Source: Halorubrum ezzemoulense DSM 17463 (GTDB lineage Archaea; Halobacteriota; Halobacteria; Halobacteriales; Haloferacaceae). From it: a DNA stretch of 47,119 nt. The stretch is taken from NCBI RefSeq assembly GCF_002114285.1, contig NZ_NEDJ01000024.1, positions 1 to 47,119 of the forward strand, read 5' to 3'. The notes below the pieces were generated by a model. It saw only the letters and a list, made by a program, of their open reading frames with translations. It did no database searches and was not told the DNA's origin. The position numbers were made by a program, and so were the translations under genes. Shown here piece by piece: positions 8,740 through 17,033 of the stretch. The stretch's first letter is position 1; each line of letters begins with the position of its first letter.

Positions 8740-11705
8740 GGCCGTCGATCCGTTCCGCCGAACGCTCGGTCCGTCTCGACAGTTGCGTTGGCACTACGCG
8801 ATTGATCTGTTCCGGCGGTCTCGTTGTCGCTGAGCGATTGGTTCGTTCCGACCGTTTCGTTACCACTGGGCGATCGGTTCGTTCCGACCGTTTCGTTACC
8901 ACTGGGCGATCGGTTCGTTCCGGCCGTCTCGTTGCCACTAATCGATTGATTTGTTCCGGCCGTCTCGTTGCCACTGAGCGATCGGTTTGTTCCAGCCGTT
9001 TCGTTGCCACTAATCGATTGGTTCGTTCCGACCGTTTCGTTACCACTGGGCGATCGGTTCGTTCCGGCCGTCTCGTTGCCACTAATCGATTGATTTGTTC
9101 CGACCGTCTCGTTGCCACTGAGCGATCGGTTTGTTCCAGCCGTTTCGTTGCCACTAGTCGATTGGTTCGTTCTGGCCGTCTCGTTGCTACTGAGCGATTG
9201 ATTCGTTCCGGCCGTTCCCTCGGGCGTCGCGTTCTCCGCGAGGGAGTCGGCCGGATCGAGAGCACCGTAGGTCAGGTTGGTCGTCACGCGGTGACGGTCG
9301 TTCGCCGCGGTCTCGCGCAACCGATCGTCGTCAACTCGGAACGTGCCCTCGAACGTCTCGCCCGGATCGGGCGGTGTCTCGGTGCCGAACGCGTGCTCTC
9401 CGTCGGCGACGAGGAACAGGCCGTCCCGGTCGAGGTGGACCGCGGATTCGTTCGGCATCCGGCCCACTGCCTCGCCCTCGGTCGAACCGTTCGCGTCGTC
9501 CGCGTCTGCCGGTGCCACTCCGAACGACAGGCCGTCGAGACGAGCAAGGTCCTCCCCGCGTTCCAGCGACGCGTTCGCGGCCGCAGGAAGGCCGGTGAGT
9601 CCGGACGCATTCACCCCGTACACGACCGTGTCGTTCGCGGTCGCAGTCGCGGCGGGTGCGAGCGTTCCGTCGGCGATCGCCTCGCGTATCTCGGTCGCGT
9701 TCGCGAAGTCGCCCGCCGAGGCCGCCCGCGTCGTGTACGCGGTCAGGTTGCCAGTCGAGCGGGGTCCGACCGTGACCGTGGCGGTATCTGTGGCGGTCTC
9801 GGTGCCGTGTTCCGACCGCAGCGTGAGATTATACGTTCCGGGCGAGAGCGGGTCAGTATGGCCCGTGACCGACTCGATGTCAACTCCGGACCCCGTCGTG
9901 ACGAACGCTGAAGAGTTCGGCGACGCATACGTGTTGACCGATACGGGAGTGGGTCCCGTATCAGTAGTTGTCATTTCGAGTGCTGTTGTACTGTTACCTG
10001 TCGTATTGGCAAGAACAAGTTCCAAATCTGGGACACTATGAGACAAAGAAGTCTTGATAGAGTCCGCATAAGCAACTCGGCTGGGGGAATCATTCAAACT
10101 GATGTCTTTTTTCTCTCGCCCAATAATGTCAAATTTTCTTGTGTTTCCAGTATTCGTGTGAATATAATATGTACCTGAAGATAGCAGTGAAGTGTTATAC
10201 TGAATGTAGGATGAATTATTCACCCGCGTGCCTACTGAAACGACACGGGTTGTGTTGTCCTTACTAATTTTGTGTAATTCGACACTTTTTGGGTCTGAAG
10301 GACTTCTATAACAAATGGGTTGGCCAGAATATACTGGTTTATTTAGCGACTCGTTACGTTTAATGTGGATACCTTCTGAGCAGGAGACGTTTGTGCTAAC
10401 AGTGGTTATTGAAATAACACCGCCATCTGCAACACCGTCGGAAACAAACTGCTCATTAAGATCAGAGTTACGAAGCAGCTCGGAATCCCTCGGAGAAATC
10501 CAGTCACCACCGCTATAGTCACGTGCTAGTTGAATAGCAACAGCATAACGATTACTGCGGAAAATACCACGCTTGTAAGTTGTAGTGTTGAAATAGAGAG
10601 AGACATTGTCATTCCATCCTGTCAGGACTTTCGAATTAGCTATTATATTATCTTTTAGAATATATCCAGTTGAATTGACTGGATGAAGTGATACAAAGAA
10701 TGGAGTCTTTTCATCAATTGTATCAGAAACTCTGGCGAAAGAAACTACAATTTTATTTCTCTGTGGACTGCTATATGATCGATTATGGAAATATACATCT
10801 GCGGTAACAATGCGCCCACTATCAGTGGACAATGCCGAAGAGGTCATATTGGGGGGTAATTGTTCTAAAGTGCTATAATCAGAATCACCAAGAGTGGAGT
10901 TAGCAACAAGAAAAGCCTTGACATCACCTCCAGGGTGTGCTGTATCCACAGAAATTGATTCTTTCTGATTGAAAGTATTTATAGAGACACCTCGTTGTCC
11001 AATCACTTCATTCTCATCGTCACGTGTGATGAATAATGTAGAATTTGTATTCCCACTAAGATTGTCAACTGTTATTCCAATTGTTGTGGGTGTATTTCGA
11101 TGTAACTGTGGTGAGCCAGTCGCCTGATCTGGGACGTTAAGAGTACCGTCAATGATTTTGAACGGACTTGTATTTGACACATCTTGTATTTCTCTAGAAG
11201 GATGTGTAGAACTATTAGTGACGCCGACACTATATGTTAGCTTCTCTGATTTACTTGCGTTATTTGTGGCAATTCCAGATATTTGAGCAGAGTCAATTTG
11301 TATTGAGTGAGCCGTTTTATTGGGACGAATAGTTGCTGTTAAAAATGACTTATGGTCAGAATTCAGGTAGGAAGTATTAGTTACAGATCCATTTTGAATG
11401 CTATTAATTGATATTGAAGCAGAAGAGGTGCGAACACCTTTTGATTTAACGCTAGTCAGGTTCACAAACAATTTGATACTTTGAACACTGTCTGCTTGAT
11501 TTAATATAATGCTTATATTACTAATGTTTTGACTGGATTTGCCTACCCGAAGACTATCTGGACTGCCAGATTTATTTAAATAGACGCTCTGATCAGAATT
11601 TTGGGCTGTAACGGTATTTGCGCCGAGCAGTAGCGCAACAGTAACAATTACCAGACAGGCAACTATTCCGACCGACACCCATCGAAGCGATCGCGTTCGG
11701 ATCAT
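8736..11705 (-). CDS. Large secreted surface glycoprotein, N-terminal part (signal peptide, ectodomain, sequon repeats)
   Basis: The 989-codon frame begins with a Sec-type signal peptide: basic MIRTRSLRW, a hydrophobic core to about residue 33, and a likely cut after TVTA. About residues 25-575 are a Ser/Thr/Asn-rich ectodomain encoded by AT-rich DNA (about 10,000-11,620) with codon use unlike any neighbour. About residues 580-830 are GC-rich and contain a segment resembling haloarchaeal BGTF/DUF7827-type surface domains (PDPGETFEGTFRVDDD). Residues 831-974 are twelve 12-residue repeats of the form TAGTNQSxSGNE, each with two N-x-S/T sequons. The frame then stops, while the missing PGF-CTERM anchor lies in the next frame. 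The intact product would be a heavily glycosylated, archaeosortase-processed cell-wall protein. It is not clearly the main S-layer protein. Confidence 0.85.
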   Translation of the reverse strand: MIRTRSLRWVSVGIVACLVIVTVALLLGANTVTAQNSDQSVYLNKSGSPDSLRVGKSSQNISNISIILNQADSVQSIKLFVNLTSVKSKGVRTSSASISINSIQNGSVTNTSYLNSDHKSFLTATIRPNKTAHSIQIDSAQISGIATNNASKSEKLTYSVGVTNSSTHPSREIQDVSNTSPFKIIDGTLNVPDQATGSPQLHRNTPTTIGITVDNLSGNTNSTLFITRDDENEVIGQRGVSINTFNQKESISVDTAHPGGDVKAFLVANSTLGDSDYSTLEQLPPNMTSSALSTDSGRIVTADVYFHNRSYSSPQRNKIVVSFARVSDTIDEKTPFFVSLHPVNSTGYILKDNIIANSKVLTGWNDNVSLYFNTTTYKRGIFRSNRYAVAIQLARDYSGGDWISPRDSELLRNSDLNEQFVSDGVADGGVISITTVSTNVSCSEGIHIKRNESLNKPVYSGQPICYRSPSDPKSVELHKISKDNTTRVVSVGTRVNNSSYIQYNTSLLSSGTYYIHTNTGNTRKFDIIGREKKDISLNDSPSRVAYADSIKTSLSHSVPDLELVLANTTGNSTTALEMTTTDTGPTPVSVNTYASPNSSAFVTTGSGVDIESVTGHTDPLSPGTYNLTLRSEHGTETATDTATVTVGPRSTGNLTAYTTRAASAGDFANATEIREAIADGTLAPAATATANDTVVYGVNASGLTGLPAAANASLERGEDLARLDGLSFGVAPADADDANGSTEGEAVGRMPNESAVHLDRDGLFLVADGEHAFGTETPPDPGETFEGTFRVDDDRLRETAANDRHRVTTNLTYGALDPADSLAENATPEGTAGTNQSLSSNETARTNQSTSGNETAGTNRSLSGNETVGTNQSISGNETAGTNRSPSGNETVGTNQSISGNETAGTNRSLSGNETAGTNQSISGNETAGTNRSPSGNETVGTNRSPSGNETVGTNQSLSDNETAGTDQSRSANATVETDRAFGGTDRRP
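8784..9215 (-). repeat. Twelve 36-bp minisatellite units within the surface glycoprotein gene
   Basis: Twelve head-to-tail 36-bp units each encode 12 residues of the pattern T-A/V-G-T-N-Q/R-S-x-S-G-N-E. The first and last units are the most diverged (SSNE, and DQSRSANA), and the inner ones alternate NQS and NRS forms. Each unit carries two N-glycosylation sequons (NQS or NRS, and NET across the junction). The unit length is a multiple of three, so whole-unit gain or loss would change stalk length without breaking the frame. Confidence 0.92.
10000..11620. other. AT-rich island inside the surface glycoprotein gene
   Basis: This interval is visibly AT-rich with many A/T third positions, while both the signal-peptide end (about 11,620-11,705) and the distal coding part (below about 9,960) have the GC-rich composition of the rest of the window. 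The reading frame stays open across both borders. The simplest inference is that the exposed ectodomain was replaced by recombination with foreign or divergent DNA while the export signal and anchor were retained. The borders are approximate, judged by eye. Confidence 0.7.
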
Positions 11706-11817
11706 GGCGAACGGGCCGCGGATGCCAAGCGATAGCTCTCGGAACGGCCGAGGTCGACAGTCGACCCGGCGACCGCGAGGCGCGTCTTGTACCCGCGGGA
11801 TCTCTCACTCCGGCCGA

Positions 11818-11830
11818 TCGTTTATAAATG
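11818..11830 (-). promoter_or_regulatory. TATA box for the surface glycoprotein gene
   Basis: On the minus strand catttataaacga lies about 115 bp before the ATG at 11705. It predicts a transcript start near 11,795-11,800 and a leader of about 90 bases. The plus-strand form, cgatcgtttataaatg, is almost identical to the promoter of the winged-helix gene near 37.59 kb. The rest of 11,706-11,954 shows no gene. Confidence 0.5.
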
Positions 11831-11954
11831 ACTTACGGAGGTGAAAGCTTCCGCTCGAGAAAATAATCGCATGACTGCGGCGCCACGAGTGCGGAGATGA
11901 GTTTCGAAAACGGGTGGAACGTGGGTGGGAAGGCGAAGCGGTCGTTAGAAGCGG

Positions 11955-12617
11955 TCAGTGCTCGACCGCTTCCATCATCGAGAGGAGTTGGTCAGACTGG
12001 TCGATCTCGACGGGATGGACGCCCACCAGCGCGATCACGTCGTCGTCGTGCTGGACGGTGCCGATGTAGACGAGGACGGGAATGTCTTCGACAGAGCCGC
12101 TCTGACCGCCGTCGCCACTGACCTCCGCGCTGACGGTGGTTTCGAGGATCGAGACGGAGGTTTCCTCGTCGAGGATCGTCCGAGTCTCCTCACCGCGCTT
12201 CTCGATGTCGTCGGCTTGGATGTCGGTGCCGTTGCCGCCGATCCCTTGCTGGTCGACCTGACTGAGGAGCCGCCGGATGAGCTCCGCGTCGTCGGCCCGG
12301 ACGAGCGGATTGACCGACTGCCCGCCGATCGAAGCGTTGGGGGTACTCGCCACGAACAGCGCTGATCCCACCGTCTGGTTGGTGTAGCGGGCGATCCACG
12401 TCGTTGCGGACACGTCCGCGTTCACGCCCGCGGCGTTGAACTCCTGATCGATGGTGAACGACTCCGGATCCTCACCGGAGAACCCCTCGGCGTACGCGCT
12501 CTCCGGGATGCGCGCCGGTTCGGCGTCGAACTCGTAGCTCCCGTCCTCGCCGGCGCACCCGGCGATTGCGACCGAAGTCGACGCTGCGAGCGCCGCGAGC
12601 CGCCCACGTCGTTTCAT
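11955..12617 (-). CDS. Secreted lipoprotein, DUF6517-like
   Basis: The 220-residue protein starts MKRRGRLAALAAS, a signal peptide ending in the lipobox IAGC with the lipidated Cys at residue 21, so the mature protein should be anchored to the outer face of the membrane. The body (FDAEPARIPESAY, then an EFNAAGV segment, then FVASTPNASIGGQSVNPL) resembles the haloarchaeal DUF6517 lipoprotein family as I remember it. The function of that family is unknown. The ATG at 12617 was chosen because it places the lipobox correctly; the upstream in-frame extension overlaps the divergent promoter and is Arg/Pro-rich shadow sequence. It is transcribed divergently from the membrane protein at 12731. Confidence 0.85.
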   Translation of the reverse strand: MKRRGRLAALAASTSVAIAGCAGEDGSYEFDAEPARIPESAYAEGFSGEDPESFTIDQEFNAAGVNADVSATTWIARYTNQTVGSALFVASTPNASIGGQSVNPLVRADDAELIRRLLSQVDQQGIGGNGTDIQADDIEKRGEETRTILDEETSVSILETTVSAEVSGDGGQSGSVEDIPVLVYIGTVQHDDDVIALVGVHPVEIDQSDQLLSMMEAVEH

Positions 12618-12730
12618 GCGTTCGGGTAGGTCTACGCAGTTCTTTAAGCCTATCGGCGCGGGTATCGGTCGCGAGAACCCCGCAGCCGAAGGCACAAAGT
12701 TCACGTCGGGCCGCGCGCGACGTGAGGCAA

Positions 12731-13498
12731 ATGGAACGCCGAGGACAAACCGGGCTGGTGGAAGCGCTCTTCTTGGACGTGGTCCGCCTCCACGAGACGT
12801 GGATGGAAGTCGTCTTCCCGCGACAGCTCGACCCGAGCGCGGTCCTGGGGAAGTGGAAGCCCGAGACGGCCGTACAGTCGGTCGGCTACTACCTCTGGGC
12901 CGTGCTAGGTGCGCCGCTCGTCGCGGTCGCGTACCCACTGCTGCTCGTCGGGTTCGCCACGCGCTACTACGCGGCGAAGCTCGACTCGGCGGTCACCCGG
13001 ATCGGCGTCGCCGGCGCGGTCGTCGTCGCCGCCGTCGTCTGGGGGACGCTCACGGTAATCACGCACCTTCAATTACCCTTTGACGCCGTGATCGCGGTCG
13101 GCGCCGCCAGCGCGGTCGCCGTCGTCTCGGCCGCCTTCGCCGCCGGCTTCTCGAAGCTCGGCGGGCGGTTCGTCAGCGTGTTGCTCGCGTACCCGTTCGC
13201 GATGACGGCGCTGTTCTTACCGCCGGTTGTCGCGGCGCTCGTCACGCCGACGTTAGAGGAGCTGATCCTCCCGCCGAGCTACGAGCTCGCGCGGTGGATC
13301 CTCGACACGTTCCTTTCGGTGGGCGGGATCAACGAGACGCTCCGCGGCGCGTTCGACTTGGAGACCTTCGGCGAGCAGTGGGGGCTACCGGGACTGGGAT
13401 ACGTCCTGATGTGGATCGGCATCTCAGTTCCGCTCGGGTGGTTCCTCGGACTGCTCGTCGCGCTGGCGAATCTGATCCGACCGGCCGAAGACGCCTGA
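12731..13498 (+). CDS. Multi-helix membrane protein, haloarchaeal, function unknown
   Basis: The 255-residue protein has a soluble N-terminal stretch of about 45 residues (MERRGQTGLVEALF, then HETWMEVVFPRQLDP) and about five hydrophobic segments, near residues 47-75, 85-110, 117-140, 148-175 and 222-248. The loop between the last two (LEELILPPSYELARWILDTF) is amphipathic. I see no catalytic or transport motif. The ATG at 12731 is preferred over upstream in-frame starts because those lie in the divergent lipoprotein promoter region and encode Arg-rich shadow sequence. It converges with the HNH-like gene downstream with only a 59-bp gap. Confidence 0.78.
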   Translation: MERRGQTGLVEALFLDVVRLHETWMEVVFPRQLDPSAVLGKWKPETAVQSVGYYLWAVLGAPLVAVAYPLLLVGFATRYYAAKLDSAVTRIGVAGAVVVAAVVWGTLTVITHLQLPFDAVIAVGAASAVAVVSAAFAAGFSKLGGRFVSVLLAYPFAMTALFLPPVVAALVTPTLEELILPPSYELARWILDTFLSVGGINETLRGAFDLETFGEQWGLPGLGYVLMWIGISVPLGWFLGLLVALANLIRPAEDA

Positions 13499-13557
13499 CT
13501 GGAGTCTCGGACGGGCGGTCGAGGTGGGAGCCCCGTTTCTACGGCCGTGCGGCTTCC

Positions 13558-14067
13558 TCACTCGTCGAAATCGTACGTCTCGCTGGCCGTTTCGAACGCC
13601 GACGCCGAGCGCTCTCGTTCTCGCCGCCGCTCGCGTTCGGCGATCGCTTCTGGATCCGGGCTCGCGTCGTCGTCGATGCGGGCGATCGACTCGTGGACTT
13701 TCGCGTGACACCAGCGGCACAGGCCGACCGTGATCTCGTGGGAGTCGTCGCCGCCGTACGGGAGGTGGTGTTCCTCGACGAGCGGGCGGGAGTCGTCGTG
13801 AGCCAGGCGCACGTTTTCGAGCCCGCACCGGACACACGTCTTCGCGTCGGTCGTCGACCGATAGTGGGGGCACGCGCGCCACTCGCCGTCGGCACCGACG
13901 TGGCAGTCGTAGCTGTCGGCGCGTCGGGCGGCCGCGAACTCGGGATCGTCGCCCGCCCGGGTCAGCGCGAAGCGGCACCGGCCGTCGTCGGTGAGGTGGT
14001 CGCAGACGCCGGCGACCGCGTAGCGGTCGTCGACGCCGACGGGCGTCCCGTCGGGGGTGCGTTCCAT
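13558..14067 (-). CDS. Cys/His-rich HNH-nuclease-like protein
   Basis: The 169-residue protein has two metal-binding modules. The N-terminal one has C22, H24, C31, C55, H57, C66 and H68. The second matches the HNH pattern, with structural C78-x2-C81 and C117-x2-C120, the core E99-H100-H101, and H121/H125 in CRWCHAKVH. HNH proteins are metal-dependent nucleases acting in restriction, homing, repair or recombination. The C-terminal 40 residues are a charged Arg/Glu helix. The ATG at 14067 (MERTPDGTPVG) gives a haloarchaeal-looking start; an ATG 42 bp upstream would add a Pro-rich stretch. It resembles the DUF7097-type family from memory. No methylase or target-recognition partner is nearby, so the role is open. 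Confidence 0.75.
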   Translation of the reverse strand: MERTPDGTPVGVDDRYAVAGVCDHLTDDGRCRFALTRAGDDPEFAAARRADSYDCHVGADGEWRACPHYRSTTDAKTCVRCGLENVRLAHDDSRPLVEEHHLPYGGDDSHEITVGLCRWCHAKVHESIARIDDDASPDPEAIAERERRRERERSASAFETASETYDFDE

Positions 14068-14123
14068 ACCCGTCGGTGGGGGTGGAGTCACTTCAATTCG
14101 GTCGGCCACGGCGTGCGGCCGTC

Positions 14124-14187
14124 GCGGAAGGCGTCGGGGCCGTTCAGACGAGACTGCGGAAGGCGTCGGAGCCGTTCAGACGAGGCT
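14124..14187. repeat. Two tandem 32-bp copies across a gene's 3' end
   Basis: Copies at 14124-14155 and 14156-14187 match at 30 of 32 positions. The second copy contains the last codons and stop of the phosphodiesterase-like gene (stop at 14176), and the first lies just beyond it. This is a local tandem duplication of a gene end that leaves the protein intact. Confidence 0.85.
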
Positions 14188-15522
14188 GGCACCGTCGAAG
14201 TCCGTGCGGCCGTAGTCGATGTCGAGCAGTCGGAGGAGGGTGGGGGCGACGTCGAGGAGGTCGGCGTCGTCGACCGTCGCGTCACGGTGGTCGACGAACA
14301 GCGCGGCGTCGTCGAAGGCGTGCATTCCCGTCCGCGGTCCGTCGGGGTCGAAGACGCCGTCGTGGGGACGGAACCCGGACTTGAGGTCGAACCCGTCGTT
14401 CGGGAGGACGACGAGGTCGGGAGCGATGGCGGCATGGTCGCCGCGGAACACCGTCTCGCGGTCGACGACGCGGTCTGCGACGGGATTCCCGTCGGGGCCG
14501 GTCCACGACTCCAGCGCCTCGCGTAGCTCCGCGCGCGTCGCCTCGTACTCGCCTTCGGGGACGACGCCGTTCGGCTCGCGGCCCTCCACGTTGAGGTAGA
14601 AGCGGCCGGGGACGAGCGAGTACGCGCGGGCGTCGTCGTCGACGTCGGCCAGCGAGTCGGGGTCGTCGTCCGCGTAGGAGATCCACCCCTCGCGTTCGAG
14701 CCACTCGTTACAGTACACGTCGTACCGCAGGCGCCTGAACCCGTGCGTCGAGCCGACAACGAGCGTGACGTCGCTGGGGAGCGCCTCGCGGATCGAGCCG
14801 ACGTGTTCGTCCATGGCGGCGTGGAACGAGAGCAGGTCCTCGCGGTACTGGCCGCCGTCCTCGTAGTCGCCCCACAGGAAGTGGTTGACCCGGTCGGGGG
14901 CGGTGAAGACGCCGACGAAGAGGTCCCAGTCGTCGCGCTCGACGTACCGCTCGAAGGCCTCGGCGCGGGCGTCGAGTGTCTCGCGGGCGTGGTCCAGGAA
15001 CGCGGTCTTGTCCGCCTTGTGTCCGAGTTTCGCGTTGACGGACAGGCGGTAGTCGCTGTCGGCAAGGTACTCGCGGAACTCGTCGGGATGCGCGGCCGCG
15101 TCGAGGTCGGGGGAGAGGTAGCCTGAGACCATCCGCTGGACGGTCCGCTGCGGCGGGAACGTGACAGGGACGTTCATCACGGTCGCGTCGAGTCCCGCGT
15201 CGGTCGCGCGGTCCCAGACCCGGGGGCGCTGCACGTCGCGTCCCATCGGCACGTACGTGTCGTAGGAGCCGACTTCTCGGTCCTGAAAGCCGTACACGCC
15301 GGTCTCGCCGGGGTTCGTCCCCGTCGTGAGGCTCGGCCAGCAGGCGCTCGACTCCGCCGGGACGATGCTGTCGATCTGTCCCCCCTCACCGTCGTCCGCG
15401 ATCGCCGACAGCGTCGGGAACGTCTCCGGGTTGTCGGCGACGAGCCGGTACGAGAGGCCGTCGATCCCGATGAACGCCACGCGCGGCGTGTCGCTCCCTC
15501 GCAGCCGGTCGAAGAGGCCCAT
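14176..15522 (-). CDS. Alkaline-phosphatase-superfamily phosphodiesterase-like protein
   Basis: The 448-residue protein has the fold landmarks of type I phosphodiesterases and nucleotide pyrophosphatases: a metal-binding Asp in FIGIDGLSYR near the N-terminus, the nucleophile loop SACWPSLTTGTNPGETGVYG, an H in VNHFLWGD, and a late metal His in GMHAFDD. In the usual SDHG metal motif this protein has STHG (VVGSTHGF), so one expected Asp ligand is replaced by Thr. Haloarchaeal relatives often sit in glycosylation or sulfatase-like contexts, but here the neighbours give no hint. It has no signal peptide, so it should act in the cytoplasm. The ATG at 15522 (MGLFDRLRG) was preferred over one two codons upstream. 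Confidence 0.85.
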   Translation of the reverse strand: MGLFDRLRGSDTPRVAFIGIDGLSYRLVADNPETFPTLSAIADDGEGGQIDSIVPAESSACWPSLTTGTNPGETGVYGFQDREVGSYDTYVPMGRDVQRPRVWDRATDAGLDATVMNVPVTFPPQRTVQRMVSGYLSPDLDAAAHPDEFREYLADSDYRLSVNAKLGHKADKTAFLDHARETLDARAEAFERYVERDDWDLFVGVFTAPDRVNHFLWGDYEDGGQYREDLLSFHAAMDEHVGSIREALPSDVTLVVGSTHGFRRLRYDVYCNEWLEREGWISYADDDPDSLADVDDDARAYSLVPGRFYLNVEGREPNGVVPEGEYEATRAELREALESWTGPDGNPVADRVVDRETVFRGDHAAIAPDLVVLPNDGFDLKSGFRPHDGVFDPDGPRTGMHAFDDAALFVDHRDATVDDADLLDVAPTLLRLLDIDYGRTDFDGASLV

Positions 15523-15769
15523 ACACACTCATCTGCGGTCGAGGGCAAAAGGATTGACATCGGACGCTCCGGGGAGTGCGGTCCGACGGGCCTCGGAGTC
15601 GAAGCGCTTGTTGGGTCGAGTTCGTCATGTCGGTAACGACCGGGGCGTCCGCGACGGCCCCGGACCCGCGACGACCGCGCACTGGCGTCGCCGCTCCGCT
15701 CGGGAAGGACCCCGTCCGCCTCGGAGCGCCTCGGGAGGCTTTTTGTTCGCGACCTCGGAGGGGTTCGAC

Positions 15770-16678
15770 ATGGAGACCCGACGCGCGCTGCTCGTCGACG
15801 CGTTCGCCGCGGAGCCGCTGGCCGGGAACGCCGCCGGCGTCGTCCCCGACGCAGAGGGGCTGAGCGACGAACAGCTGGCCGCCGTCGCCGCCGAGCTCGG
15901 CGCCTCGGAGACGGCCTTCCTGACCGGGGCCGACGGCGCGGCCGACGACCGGCTCCGGTACTTCTCGCCGGCCACGGAGGTCGACCTCTGCGGGCACGCC
16001 ACGATCGCGATCTACGGCGCCCTGTTCGCCGAGGGAGCGATCGACGGCGGCGAGCGCACGCTCCGCACGAACGTCGGCGACCTCAGCGTCGCGGTCGACG
16101 CCGACGGCACCGTGTGGATGCGACAGCAGGCGCCGAGCGTCGAGGTCGTCGACGTCGATCTCGACCGGGTCGCGGCCGCGCTCGGCGTCGACCCCGCCGC
16201 GCTTCGCGACGTCGGCGCGGACCTCCCCGCCGCGGTCGCGTCCACGGGCCTCCCGTTCCTTGTCGTCCCAGTGAACTTCTTGGAGCGGCTCGGCGAGGCC
16301 GACCCGGACGACGCGGCCGTCGAGCGCCTCTCCGAGGAGTTCGACGTCGCCGGCGTGTACGCGTTCTCCTTCGACGCGCTCGACGCCGACTCGACGGCCC
16401 ACGGTCGGGCGTTCGTGCCCTCACTGGGGATCTCCGAAGACCCGGTCACGGGCACCGCGAGCGGAGCGGTCGGCGGATACCTCCGTCACGTCGACGCCTT
16501 CGACGGGGACGAGCCGGACGAGCTCCGCTTCGAGCAGGGCCACTTCCTCGACCGACCGGGCCGCGTGCGCGTGCGAGTAGAGGCGGACGGCGTCCGCGTC
16601 GGCGGTCGGGCGACGGTCGCGCTCGACGGTGAGATCCGGATCCCCGGCGGCGAGGACGACGAGATCATCGAGGCGTGA
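15770..16678 (+). CDS. PhzF-family isomerase/epimerase-like protein
   Basis: The 302-residue protein has the PhzF hallmarks: an N-terminal VDAFAAEPLAGN, SETAF with a Glu (E47) in the place of the catalytic acid, the conserved FSPATEVDLCGHAT, and the second-domain signature DPVTGTASGAVGGYL. Family members catalyse isomerisations by general acid-base chemistry without cofactors (phenazine, allo-threonine or unknown substrates). No phenazine genes are nearby, so the substrate is unknown and a metabolite-repair or amino-acid role is only possible. The ATG follows a TTTTTGTT stretch and is divergent from the phosphodiesterase gene. Longer in-frame extensions upstream are shadow sequence. Confidence 0.88.
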   Translation: METRRALLVDAFAAEPLAGNAAGVVPDAEGLSDEQLAAVAAELGASETAFLTGADGAADDRLRYFSPATEVDLCGHATIAIYGALFAEGAIDGGERTLRTNVGDLSVAVDADGTVWMRQQAPSVEVVDVDLDRVAAALGVDPAALRDVGADLPAAVASTGLPFLVVPVNFLERLGEADPDDAAVERLSEEFDVAGVYAFSFDALDADSTAHGRAFVPSLGISEDPVTGTASGAVGGYLRHVDAFDGDEPDELRFEQGHFLDRPGRVRVRVEADGVRVGGRATVALDGEIRIPGGEDDEIIEA

Positions 16679-16728
16679 TCCCGTCGCGGAGACCGAACGT
16701 TTAGCATCGCTCGCGACGTACCGAAATC

Positions 16729-16923
16729 ATGGAATTCGACCTTCCACGCGCGGCAGCGATCCTCGTACTGATCGTCGCGGTCGGCGCCGGCGGCCTCATC
16801 GGCGCGGAGATGATGCCCCTCCAGACGACCCTGATGATGGTCGTCCCGTCGATGCTCGTCTTCGGCGGGCTCGCGTTCGCGATCGGCGTGAAACACGGCG
16901 AGTTCCGGGCGGGACACGCCTGA
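16729..16923 (+). CDS. Tiny two-helix membrane protein
   Basis: The 64-residue protein MEFDLPRAAAILVLIVAVGA has two hydrophobic helices (about 8-27 and 34-54) and a short polar end HGEFRAGHA. It resembles a small haloarchaeal membrane family (DUF7333-like, from memory). The ATG is 50 bp after the PhzF stop and the same strand is used, so the two may be co-transcribed. There is no functional evidence. Confidence 0.75.
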   Translation: MEFDLPRAAAILVLIVAVGAGGLIGAEMMPLQTTLMMVVPSMLVFGGLAFAIGVKHGEFRAGHA

Positions 16924-17033
16924 ACCGATCGAAGGGGCGGCCGAGACCCGCCTCGTAGCGAAACGGTAACGGCCGCCACCTCGGGCGGTCGCGGATCACG
17001 ACCCTTTTGAAACGCCGTTGCGAACCGGGAGCC

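Noticed and set aside
8784-9215. Possible CRISPR array
   Set aside because: The units are contiguous with no unique spacers, and they encode a clear peptide repeat within an open frame.
8681-9265. Third minus-strand frame across the minisatellite (194 codons)
   Set aside because: All frames stay open in this array because the unit is 36 bp and lacks stops. This one is Arg/Thr-rich and ends without an anchor.
8802-9911. 369-codon plus-strand frame across the minisatellite
   Set aside because: It reads the repeat backwards (VRSDRFVTTGR-like). It has no signal or start context, and the opposite strand has the sequon pattern and the anchor.
13294-14526. 410-codon plus-strand frame across three genes
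   Set aside because: It crosses the membrane protein, the HNH-like gene and the phosphodiesterase gene in antisense or shifted frames, without any coherent domain.
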